Below, piece after piece: positions 12,050 through 19,722 of a DNA stretch of 64,000 nt (the stretch's first letter is position 1; the number at the start of each line of letters is the position of its first letter). A program made the translations under genes and the position numbers. A model generated the notes under the pieces. It did no database searches and was not told the origin of the DNA. It saw only the letters and a program-made list of their open reading frames with translations. Source of the stretch: an uncultured Eubacteriales bacterium (GTDB lineage Bacteria > Bacillota > Clostridia > Christensenellales > Aristaeellaceae); NCBI GenBank assembly GCA_902793325.1, contig CADBCY010000002.1:1-64000 (forward strand). The letters run 5' to 3'.

Positions 12050-12934
12050 TCACACTTTCTCGCGCATCGGCTTGCCCATCAGGCCCGCCGGCTTGAACAA
12101 CAGCACGATGATCAGCATGGCGAACACCAGCGCGTCGCCGAGCTCCGTGGAGATGTACGCCTTGCCGAGGATCTCGATGACGCCCAGCAGCAGCCCGCCG
12201 ATCATGGCCCCGGGAATGGAGCCGATGCCGCCGAATACCGCCGCGGTAAACGCCTTGATGCCCGGCATGGAGCCGGTGGTGGGCTGGAGCGTGGGATAGG
12301 CGGAGCACAGCAGCACGCCCGCGATGGCCGCCAGCGCCGAGCCGATGGCGAAGGTCATGGAGATGGTGCGGTTCACGTTGATGCCCATGAGCTCCGCCGC
12401 GCCCTTGTCCTCGGACACCGCGCGCATGGCCTTGCCCATCTTGGTGCGCCCGGTGAACAGCGTCAGGGCGATCATGATGACGATGTTGGCCGCGATGGTG
12501 AGCATCGTCTCGCTGGTGATGACCAGTTCGCCGCCGAACAGCCGGATCGCGCCCACGCTGAACACGGAGTTGAAGTTCTTCGGGTTGGAGCCCCAGATCA
12601 GCAGCGCTACGTTCTGCAGGAAGTAGCTGACGCCGATGGCGGTGATCAGCACCGACAGGGACGCCGCCTGGCGCAACGGCCGGTAGGCCAGCCCTTCGAT
12701 GATCACGCCCAGCGCCGTGCAGACCACCATGGCCGCGAGCACGGACACGATGGGCGGCAGCCCCATGTACTGCATGGCGCAGTAGGAGATGTACGCGCCG
12801 ACCATGATGACGTCGCCATGGGCAAAGTTCAGCATCTTGGCGATGCCGTAGACCATGGTGTACCCCAGCGCGATGACGGCATAGACGCTGCCCAGGCTGA
12901 TTCCGTTGATCAGAAATCGCAGGAACGATACCAT
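12050..12934 (-). CDS. livH: Branched-chain amino acid ABC transporter, permease LivH
   Basis: Partner permease of LivM. The LINGISLGSVYAVIALGYTM beginning and the NFAHGDVIMVGAY block are typical LivH. Start at 12934 follows GAGGAG by nine bases; the frame is open further upstream but without a ribosome site. 294 residues. Confidence 0.94.
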   Translation of the reverse strand: MVSFLRFLINGISLGSVYAVIALGYTMVYGIAKMLNFAHGDVIMVGAYISYCAMQYMGLPPIVSVLAAMVVCTALGVIIEGLAYRPLRQAASLSVLITAIGVSYFLQNVALLIWGSNPKNFNSVFSVGAIRLFGGELVITSETMLTIAANIVIMIALTLFTGRTKMGKAMRAVSEDKGAAELMGINVNRTISMTFAIGSALAAIAGVLLCSAYPTLQPTTGSMPGIKAFTAAVFGGIGSIPGAMIGGLLLGVIEILGKAYISTELGDALVFAMLIIVLLFKPAGLMGKPMREKV

Positions 12935-13029
12935 GAATTCCAACTCCTCATGAAAGTGATACAAGGTAACCAACAGCGACCAACACGCCCTCGTGTTGAC
13001 CATTGTTGATTACCTCTCTGTGCGATGAA

Positions 13030-13063
13030 CTCCCCCACCCCCGCCCGCGCGGGGATGGGAGAG
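13030..13063 (-). other. GC-rich intergenic hairpin between livJ and livH
   Basis: A long C/G stem lies between livJ and livH with no T-run on the minus strand. Such hairpins often stabilise the upstream binding-protein message and lower permease expression; that role is inference. Confidence 0.5.
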
Positions 13064-13073
13064 CATGGAATCA

Positions 13074-14216
13074 TCAACCGTTGAAGCCGACGTACACGCC
13101 GTTCTCGATGACCACGGCGGTGGGGGTCTTGGTAACCATGCCGGAAGCATCCCAGGTCATGGTGCCGGTAACGCCCTCGATCTTGAAATCGGGAGAGGTA
13201 AACTGCCCGATCAGCAGCTCGCAGGCGTCCTCGGGAGAGGTGCTGCCGTCGATGCCGGCGTTCACGCTGGCGGTGTACAGGGCATAGATGGCGTCGTAGG
13301 AGTCGGCGGCGAACTGGTTCGGGATCTCACCGGTCAGCTCCTTGTACTTGGTGACGAAGTTGACGGTCTGCTCGTCCTGAGCGTCGGCGGAGAAGGGGGT
13401 CAGCAGCATGACGCCCTCGGCCAGGCTGGTGTCGAAGCCTTCGATGGTCAGGATGCCGTCCATGCCGTCCACGCCGAACCACACGGGCGCATACTCCATG
13501 CCCTTGGCGGTCTGCAGGATCATGGAAGCGGGGGTGTAGTAGATCGGCAGGAACACCAGCTCTGCGCCGGCGTCCTTGGCCGCGGTCACCTGCACGGAGA
13601 AGTCCGTGGTCTCGTCGGTGAAGGTGGTCTCGGACACGACTTCGATGCCGACCTCGCCGGCCTTCTCCTTGAAGGTCTGGTAGATGCCGGTGGAGTAGGC
13701 GTCGGCGTTGTTGTAGATGATGGCGACCTTGGTGGGCAGGCCGTGGCCGCTGATGTACTCAGCGGAAGCGGCGCCCTGCGCGGGGTCGGTGAAGCAAACC
13801 TGGAACACGTTGTCCTTGCCGTTCACCACGTCCTCGGAGGAGGCGGAGGGGGTCAGCATGAACACGCGGTCCTCGTTGGCCTGCGCGCCGACGGCGATGC
13901 AGGGGGTGGTGGTGGTGCAGCCGTCCACCATCTGGGCGCCGTTGTCCAGGGCGTTGTTGTAGGCGTTGATGGACTTCTCGGGGTCGTGCACGTCGTCGCC
14001 CTCGATCAGCTTGACCTGCAGGCCGCCCTGAGCGTTGATTTCCTCAGCGGCGATCTGGGCGCCGTAGCGGCAGGAGTTGCCGTAGATGGCGGCAGCGCCG
14101 GTGAAGGGGCCGATGACGGCGATGGTGATCGCGTCCTCAGCCAGCGCGAAGGAAGACATCGCCATGGCCATCGCCATCACAAGGATGACGGCCAGGATCT
14201 TCTTGGTGTTCTTCAT
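13074..14216 (-). CDS. livJ: Branched-chain amino acid-binding protein LivJ-like
   Basis: Extracellular periplasmic-binding-protein type I fold (Peripla_BP_6) that delivers amino acids or related solutes to LivHM. Signal peptide MKNTKKILAVILVMAMAMAM ends FALA-ED. There is no lipobox cysteine near the cleavage site, unusual for a binding protein of a monoderm. The mature protein starts AITIAVIGPFTG, typical of the family. Start at 14216 follows GGGAGGAATTCGATT. First gene of the operon, behind a strong promoter. Substrate (Leu/Ile/Val versus other) cannot be told from sequence. Confidence 0.9.
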   Translation of the reverse strand: MKNTKKILAVILVMAMAMAMSSFALAEDAITIAVIGPFTGAAAIYGNSCRYGAQIAAEEINAQGGLQVKLIEGDDVHDPEKSINAYNNALDNGAQMVDGCTTTTPCIAVGAQANEDRVFMLTPSASSEDVVNGKDNVFQVCFTDPAQGAASAEYISGHGLPTKVAIIYNNADAYSTGIYQTFKEKAGEVGIEVVSETTFTDETTDFSVQVTAAKDAGAELVFLPIYYTPASMILQTAKGMEYAPVWFGVDGMDGILTIEGFDTSLAEGVMLLTPFSADAQDEQTVNFVTKYKELTGEIPNQFAADSYDAIYALYTASVNAGIDGSTSPEDACELLIGQFTSPDFKIEGVTGTMTWDASGMVTKTPTAVVIENGVYVGFNG

Positions 14217-14286
14217 AATCGAATTCCTCCCTGTTTGATTTCGCGCTATGCACATACACCCATGTATACACATATCGTTAAAGACA

Positions 14287-14315
14287 AATATACAATTCCG
14301 GTGCTTTTTTGTCAA
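14287..14315 (-). promoter_or_regulatory. Sigma-A promoter of livJHMGF
   Basis: TTGACA (14310-14315), 17-base spacer, TATATT (14287-14292) on the minus strand. The 65-base leader contains the palindrome TGTATACA (14263-14270), a possible operator. Confidence 0.85.
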
Positions 14316-14558
14316 GGCCGGGCGGCGGCGAAAAGTGTGTATTTTTCGTTATTTCTCAAATGAATCCCTCGCTGCCAAATCCTGCATTTTTCACGGCGTT
14401 TGCGCCGCGATTCAACCCGAATACGGTTTTTATCCCTGCCGGGGCGTCGTATTCGCCGCGATCCGGGATTTGCGCGTGCCATCCCGCGGGAAGCGGCGCG
14501 CGATGCATTTTTATGCGGTTTCCGGCCCGCGCCGCCTGCGCCGTTTTCGCCGGTCAAA
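14316..14558. other. Intergenic stretch, nothing recognised
   Basis: Between the liv promoter and the ncRNA terminator. Short open frames exist on both strands but lack ribosome sites and recognisable sequence. I see no gene here. Confidence 0.5.
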
Positions 14559-14831
14559 GAAAAACAGACCGATGTCTGTACAGACTCCAGTCTGTTTGTG
14601 TTGTAGAATGCGGTCTTCGCGCCCGACCTGGTCTTTGACCCCACACTCGCCTGCTGGGACGTTCGCTCCTAAGGACTCTGCCTCCCCACTACTGGCCCTC
14701 TCAACGAAAGAATTGTGTTGGCAGGACTTACATCTAAGCCGCACCATGCTCACCGGGACTTTGCCCGGCTTACGTGGATCGTTTCGCCTGCGACTGGCAT
14801 CGACTTTCAACCACGGACGCGCGAAGACCGC
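14559..14831 (-). ncRNA. Structured small RNA with own promoter and terminator (raiA-motif or 6S-like candidate)
   Basis: Transcription would start near 14831, just after a strong promoter. The 5' end (14819-14831) is perfectly complementary over 13 bases to 14610-14622, closing a body of about 220 nt. Inside are nested stems: CCGGG/CCCGG in TAAGCC/GGCTTA in GCAGG/CCTGC. Single-stranded-looking segments such as AGGAGCGAACGTCCCAGCAG follow. A hairpin ACAGACatcgGTCTGT plus TTTTT ends it. No open frame with a ribosome site lies within. Not tmRNA, RNase P or SRP RNA by their conserved motifs. The raiA motif is my first candidate and 6S RNA the second; both are from general impression, not an alignment. 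Confidence 0.7.
14564..14595. promoter_or_regulatory. Paired 16-bp palindromes, ACAGAC-N4-GTCTGT
   Basis: Two directly abutting copies, ACAGACCGATGTCTGT (14564-14579) and ACAGACTCCAGTCTGT (14580-14595). The same motif occurs three times in front of cbiD (39349-39407). On the minus strand the first copy also forms the terminator hairpin of the ncRNA, so it may be an operator, a terminator or both. Confidence 0.45.
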
Positions 14832-14837
14832 GCTTCT

Positions 14838-14866
14838 ATTATAATGGAACCGCGCGGGAACGTCAA
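14838..14866 (-). promoter_or_regulatory. Promoter of the structured small RNA
   Basis: TTGACG (14861-14866), 17-base spacer, TATAAT (14838-14843) on the minus strand. The -35 overlaps the stop codon end of the GNAT gene. Confidence 0.85.
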
Positions 14867-15435
14867 GCCGGGTCCTGGGGATTCACGCGATAATCGCAGG
14901 CCAGTATGGCGTAGCAGGCGGTATCGCGGACGCCGTTTGCGCCCCGGAAGCCTTGCCTGCGAACGCCCTCGAAGGTCATGCCGATCTTCTGCATCACGCG
15001 GCCGGACTTCGGGTTGTCCACGTCGTGCTTCGCGGAGATGCGGTTCGCGCCCACCTCGTCGAACAGAAACGCCAGTATGGCGCGCGCGGCTTCGGGCATG
15101 AGGCCCTTCCCCCACCATTGCCGCCCCATGCACCAGCCGAGCTCCAGCTCGTCGATGCTCTCGTCAATGCGCACGACGGAGCAGCTGCCGATGGCCTTCC
15201 CCGTTTCCTTCAATTCCAGCGCCCAGTTATAATTGGAGGGATTTTCGTAATCGCGCACCCACTGTTCGATGATCCCCCGCGACACGTCGACGGATTCGTG
15301 CGGCGACCAGGTCATGTAGCGGCAGACCTCGGGGTCGTTGGCCCAGTTTGCGTACATCACCGGGGCGTCCTCCGCGACGTACCGGCGCAGTACGAGCCGT
15401 TCGGTCTCCAGGCTTTTCGTTCCACAGTGCCGCAT
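14863..15435 (-). CDS. GNAT-family N-acetyltransferase (RimJ/RimL type)
   Basis: Acetyl-CoA dependent acetyltransferase of 190 residues. The LETERLVLRRYVAEDA start and the acetyl-CoA loop around WWGKGLMPEAARAIL fit the Acetyltransf_3 group that acetylates protein N-termini or small amines. Follows metA by 14 bases and has GGGGGG in front, so it is likely co-transcribed with metA and shares its attenuator. The substrate is unknown. Confidence 0.85.
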   Translation of the reverse strand: MRHCGTKSLETERLVLRRYVAEDAPVMYANWANDPEVCRYMTWSPHESVDVSRGIIEQWVRDYENPSNYNWALELKETGKAIGSCSVVRIDESIDELELGWCMGRQWWGKGLMPEAARAILAFLFDEVGANRISAKHDVDNPKSGRVMQKIGMTFEGVRRQGFRGANGVRDTACYAILACDYRVNPQDPA

Positions 15436-15449
15436 GCCGATTCCCCCCT

Positions 15450-16367
15450 TTACTTGATGTTGTTCAGATCGTAGGGCGTGTTCTGGTACACGAAGTAGTT
15501 CAGCCAGTTGGAGTACAGCAGGTTCGCGTGGCCGCGCCAGGTGACCTGCGGGCGGCGGCTGTCGTCGTCGTCGGGATAGTAGTGCTTCGGCATGTCGATG
15601 GGCAGCCCTGCGTTCTTGTCCCGCAGGTACTCCTTCTCCAGCGTGTCGGCGTCGTACTCCGCGTGGCCGGTGATGAACACCTGCCGGCCCTGGTCGGTCG
15701 CCATGGCGTAGAGGCCGGCGTCCGGAGAGCTCGCCAGGATCTTCAGCTCGGGCACCTTCTCCACTTCTTCCCTGACGATGGTGGTGTGGCGGGAATGCGG
15801 CGCCATGAACACGTCGTCAAAGCCGCGGAACAGTATGGAGGACTTGCGCTCCACCATGTGCGGGAACACGCCGAACAGCTTCCTGTCCAGCCCCACCTTG
15901 TGAATGCCGAAGTGGTAGTACAGCGCCGCCTGCGCGCCCCAGCAGATGTGGAACGTGCTGTGCACGTGGGTCTTGCTCCACTCCATGATTTCGCACAGCT
16001 CGTCCCAGTAGTCCACCTCCTCGAAGGGCAGGTGCTCCACGGGCGCGCCGGTGATCACCATGCCGTCGAAGCGCCGCTCCCGCACCTGGTCGAAGGTCTT
16101 GTAGAAAGCCAGCATGTGCTCCTGCGACACGTTCTTCGACTCGTGGCTGCTGGTCTGCAGCAGCTCGAGGTCCACCTGCAGCGGCGTGTTGCCGAGCACC
16201 CGCGCAAGCTGCGTCTCGGTGACGATCTTGGTGGGCATCAGGTTCAGCAACAGGATCTGCAGCGGGCGGATGTCCTGGCTCATGGCCCGGTTCTCGGTCA
16301 TGACGAATATGTTTTCGCTCTCCAGCACATGGGTCGCGGGCAGGCTGTTCGGAATCTTGATGGGCAT
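15450..16367 (-). CDS. metA: Homoserine O-acyltransferase MetA
   Basis: First committed step of methionine synthesis, acylating homoserine with acetyl-CoA or succinyl-CoA. 305 residues, begins MPIKIPNSLPATHVLESENI; the catalytic Cys lies in FHICWGAQAALYYHFGI and the catalytic His/Glu in FITGHAEYDADTL. Which acyl-CoA is used depends on residue 111 and neighbours; many Firmicute MetA proteins use acetyl-CoA. Preceded by a Met-rich leader peptide and terminator. Confidence 0.95.
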   Translation of the reverse strand: MPIKIPNSLPATHVLESENIFVMTENRAMSQDIRPLQILLLNLMPTKIVTETQLARVLGNTPLQVDLELLQTSSHESKNVSQEHMLAFYKTFDQVRERRFDGMVITGAPVEHLPFEEVDYWDELCEIMEWSKTHVHSTFHICWGAQAALYYHFGIHKVGLDRKLFGVFPHMVERKSSILFRGFDDVFMAPHSRHTTIVREEVEKVPELKILASSPDAGLYAMATDQGRQVFITGHAEYDADTLEKEYLRDKNAGLPIDMPKHYYPDDDDSRRPQVTWRGHANLLYSNWLNYFVYQNTPYDLNNIK

Positions 16368-16399
16368 GGACGATCACTCCTCGATTTTGTCGGTCCAAA

Positions 16400-16434
16400 G
16401 AAAAGGAAGAAGCGCCGTTCGGTCCGCTTCTTCC
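16400..16434 (-). terminator. Attenuator terminator in the metA leader
   Basis: On the minus strand a perfect 10-bp stem GGAAGAAGCG/CGCTTCTTCC with a 10-base loop is followed by TTTTCTTT. It sits 28 bases past the leader-peptide stop and 33 bases before metA, so it can only act on the metA transcript itself. Confidence 0.85.
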
Positions 16435-16462
16435 CCGTGTATGCAGAGGTTTGCGACGCGAA

Positions 16463-16519
16463 TCAGGCCGGCTGCCGAAGCATTCCAGCCATGCACATGT
16501 TGACAATGCGACGCGTCAT
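16463..16519 (-). CDS. Methionine-rich leader peptide of metA
   Basis: An 18-codon frame, MTRRIVNMCMAGMLRQPA, starts 22 bases or so after the predicted transcription start. A strong AAAAGGAG ribosome site (16527-16534) stands seven bases from its ATG. Four of 18 residues are Met, three of them clustered with a Cys (M-C-M-A-G-M). A hairpin can form over the cluster (GGCTG with CAGCC) and a terminator follows. This is the layout of a ribosome-mediated attenuator sensing charged tRNA-Met. A weak alternative pairing, GCTTC in the leader with GAAGC of the terminator arm, could act as antiterminator, but I could not settle it. Confidence 0.75.
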   Translation of the reverse strand: MTRRIVNMCMAGMLRQPA

Positions 16520-16547
16520 AACGGCACTCCTTTTCCTCAATGCATAC

Positions 16548-16576
16548 ATTCTATACCATTTCCCCCGCGCTGTCAA
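16548..16576 (-). promoter_or_regulatory. Promoter of the metA leader
   Basis: TTGACA (16571-16576), 17-base spacer, TAGAAT (16548-16553) on the minus strand. The transcript would begin about 22 bases before the leader peptide start. Confidence 0.85.
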
Positions 16577-16590
16577 CCGGTGGGCAGGAT

Positions 16591-17953
16591 TTAACCTACG
16601 AGCCGCGCGCAGGCCCGGGCCAGTTCGTCCAGCGTGCCGCAGGGCAGCATGTCACAGTGCCGCCGCAGCCGCGTGACGCCGTTCAGGTACTGCCACTTGG
16701 CCTCGGGGATGGGGTTCATCCAAAGCACGGTGCCCGCCTGCTTCGCCGCGCGCACCAGCGCGCCCTCCGCGCGGTCCAGGTCCACGGACTTGGCGTCGCT
16801 CAGCACCAGCAGCACCGTGCCCGGCGTGAGCACCGCGGGGCTGGCGGCGAGCACGGCCTCCAGCGCGCGACCGGCATTCGTGCCCCTGCCCCACACTCCG
16901 GAGGAGCGGACGTAGTTTTGAAACAGGTCCATGTTCTCCAGCGCGAAGGGATTGACCCGCTGCACCTGCTCGGAGAACAGGAAGATCTCCGAGTGGTCCG
17001 AAACCTCCGACAGGGACTTGACGAAGCGTATGGCGAACTCGGAGAACTGCATCATGGAGCCGGACACGTCGCACAGCATCACGATGCGTTTCCTGCGGCT
17101 GTGGCGCTTTTTGTAGTGCAGCCTGCACAGCGCGCCGCCCGTGGAGAGCCCCGCGCGGATCGTCTTGCGGAAGTCCAGCGCCGCGGCGCGGCCCGCGCTC
17201 TTTCGCCGGGCGACGATCTCGCCGTTGATGCGCCGGGTCACCTGGTCGATGAGCTGGTGGGCCCTGGGGATGTCCGCGTCCCTGAAGCTGGAGATGTCGC
17301 GGTACATCAGGTCCGCGTCGGCATCCGCCTGCGCCGCGCCTTCGGCGGCGTCCTCCAGGATCATCTGCTGCTCCAGCAGGCTGCGCATGAACACCGAGCG
17401 GATAAAGCCCTCGTACAGCTTGGGCGCGTGTTCCATCTTGCCCGAGAATTTGTCCACGATCTCCTTCAGCCGGTCGCGCTCGCTCTGGGGCATGCGGGCG
17501 TACACGTCCTTGAGATCCTCTCGAAATTCGATGGGCTTTCCGTTCACGCTGAGGCGCTCTTCCATCTCCCGGCGCCGGGCCTCCAGCTCCGCCTCCGCCT
17601 GCGCCGCCGCGGCCATGTTGGCCTCGAATTGCTCGCGGGAGACGAAGAACAGGTCGAAGCAGCGATCGAAGGTCGCCTGCTCGCGCCGCGTGCCCGCCAG
17701 CAGCGCCCGCAGCGCCGTGCGCACGACCTCCCGGTCCTCGAGCCCCACGAGCATCAGCGCCCGCAGCGCGTCCTCCTCCTCCCGGATGCCCACGTTGAAG
17801 CCCTGCACGCGCAGGTAGTCCACGAACCGCACCAGCCGCTCCATGGGCGCGGCGTCTGCGGGCCGCTCATGGCCGTGATGGCCGCAGCCGCAGCCGTGCG
17901 CGCAGGCGCCGTCATGAGCGCTTCCGCAGTCGCAGCCGCCGCAATCGTGCGCG

Positions 17954-17982
<29 letters not shown>
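16591..17982 (-). CDS. VWA-domain protein (CoxE-like) with Cys/His-rich N-terminus
   Basis: Partner of the MoxR ATPase encoded just upstream. A C-terminal von Willebrand A domain carries the MIDAS motif DVSGSM. The long middle region matches CoxE/DUF58-like proteins. The first about 45 residues are exceptionally rich in Cys and His (pattern HDCGGCDCG...HGCGCGHHGH), likely a metal-binding tail. MoxR-VWA pairs act as chaperones in metalloenzyme maturation; CoxD/CoxE act on aerobic CO dehydrogenase. The gene overlaps moxR by 29 bases and lies near the CODH genes, so a role in Ni/Fe enzyme maturation is plausible but unproven. 463 residues. Confidence 0.85.
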
Positions 17983-18817
<835 letters not shown>

Positions 18818-18863
18818 GGTTCATCATCCCTTCGCGGTTTTATATTGCTAACCCAACGGGGCG

Positions 18864-18898
18864 AAAAGGGCGTCCCGCCAATCCCGGCGAGGCGCCCC
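18864..18898 (-). terminator. Terminator of the ferredoxin gene
   Basis: GGGCG/CGCCC and GCC/GGC paired arms followed by TTTT on the minus strand, just past the ferredoxin stop. Confidence 0.7.
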
Positions 18899-18914
18899 TT
18901 CCGGTAAACGGGGT

Positions 18915-19301
18915 TTATTTCTCGATGATCTCCAGCAGATCCATGGGGCAGGCCTTGGCGCAGATGCCGCAGGCGATGCACTTGGAGACCGTCTCCGTGC
19001 CCATCACCATCACCTGCATGGGGCAGGCCTTCTTGCACTCGCCGCAGCCGGTGCACAGCTTCTTGTTGATCATGTACACGCCGGTCTTGGGGTTCTGGCT
19101 GATGGCGCCGTTGGGGCAGGTGCGCATGCACTTGCCGCACTGCAGGCACGCCTTCACCTTCGCGCCGCCGTTGTTGTCGCTGACGATCTGGATGCAGCTC
19201 TTGTCGGGGTCGAAGACCTTGTAGAACGCTTCGGAGCACGCGCGCACGCAGCTCAGGCACGCCATGCAATCGATACCCTTTTTCGCTACCAGCTTCTTCA
19301 T
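18915..19301 (-). CDS. CooF-like polyferredoxin with four Cys clusters
   Basis: Electron-transfer protein of 128 residues. Four cysteine motifs of CxxCxxC(x)nCP type (CMACLSCVRAC, CLQCGKCMRTCP, CTGCGECKKACP, CIACGICAKACP) would hold up to four 4Fe-4S clusters. This matches CooF-type partners of CODH. It is divergent from cooS, sharing a 420-base region with it, so it probably carries electrons from CO oxidation or to CO2 reduction. Own promoter and terminator. Confidence 0.85.
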   Translation of the reverse strand: MKKLVAKKGIDCMACLSCVRACSEAFYKVFDPDKSCIQIVSDNNGGAKVKACLQCGKCMRTCPNGAISQNPKTGVYMINKKLCTGCGECKKACPMQVMVMGTETVSKCIACGICAKACPMDLLEIIEK

Positions 19302-19342
19302 ATGTGTAACCCACCTTTATAAATTGAATTGTATTCAAAGCC

Positions 19343-19372
19343 ATTATACACATACAATCCGCAATTTGTAAA
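19343..19372 (-). promoter_or_regulatory. Promoter of the CooF-like ferredoxin
   Basis: TTTACA (19367-19372), 18-base spacer, TATAAT (19343-19348) on the minus strand, about 40 bases from the start codon. Confidence 0.8.
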
Positions 19373-19487
19373 TGCTAACATTTATTAGTTATCACAAACC
19401 AGGACTGTTTTCCTTGGATTTCCTATTTAACAGGGTAAAGCGAAACGGGCGTCTTTTTGCAGAAATACATGAATAATTCACACCAAA

Positions 19488-19508
19488 ATATGCTCCCCGG
19501 GGGGATAT
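19488..19508. promoter_or_regulatory. Near-palindrome upstream of the cooS promoter
   Basis: A 21-base near-palindrome, ATAT arms around CCCC/GGGG, ends four bases before the -35 and is centred near -49 to -50, a usual place for an activator. The regulator is not identified. Confidence 0.4.
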
Positions 19509-19512
19509 GTCC

Positions 19513-19541
19513 TTGACTTTGTGACAGGCATTTGATAAAAT
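19513..19541 (+). promoter_or_regulatory. Promoter of cooS-cooC-acsB
   Basis: TTGACT (19513-19518), 17-base spacer, TAAAAT (19536-19541). The predicted start near 19548 leaves a leader of about 175 nt. Confidence 0.82.
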
Positions 19542-19547
19542 AAAAAT

Positions 19548-19722
19548 TAACCATGGGTTGGTTTGCGCCACCGTGGGAACCGTTGTCCCGACCCGACGGG
19601 TTTGCGCCTTCTCCACACAGAAGATGTAACTTCCCGTGGGTCGCATCCGGCTGTCCGGGACAGCCTGCGCGGAGGTTCACCAGCCCCCGTTTACAACATT
19701 CTATAACTGGGAGGAAATCACA
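19548..19722 (+). promoter_or_regulatory. Long structured leader of the CODH/ACS operon
   Basis: About 175 nt without a convincing reading frame. It holds a ten-base direct repeat GGTTTGCGCC (19560-19569 and 19599-19608) and several possible stems, among them GGCTGTCC/GGACAGCC (19649-19665). I do not recognise a known riboswitch class, and no clear terminator lies before cooS. It may be a novel leader sensing a metabolite, metal or CO, or only an untranslated region. Confidence 0.45.

Noticed and set aside
14559-14831. tmRNA, RNase P RNA or SRP RNA for the structured transcript
   Set aside because: No CCA-type tRNA-like end, no RNase P core (GAGGAAAGUCC, ACAGAA) and no SRP tip motif (GGAAGGAAGCAGC).
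16370-16560. SAM riboswitch in the metA leader
   Set aside because: No SAM-I/II/III conserved core seen; instead a translated Met-rich frame with its own ribosome site precedes the terminator.
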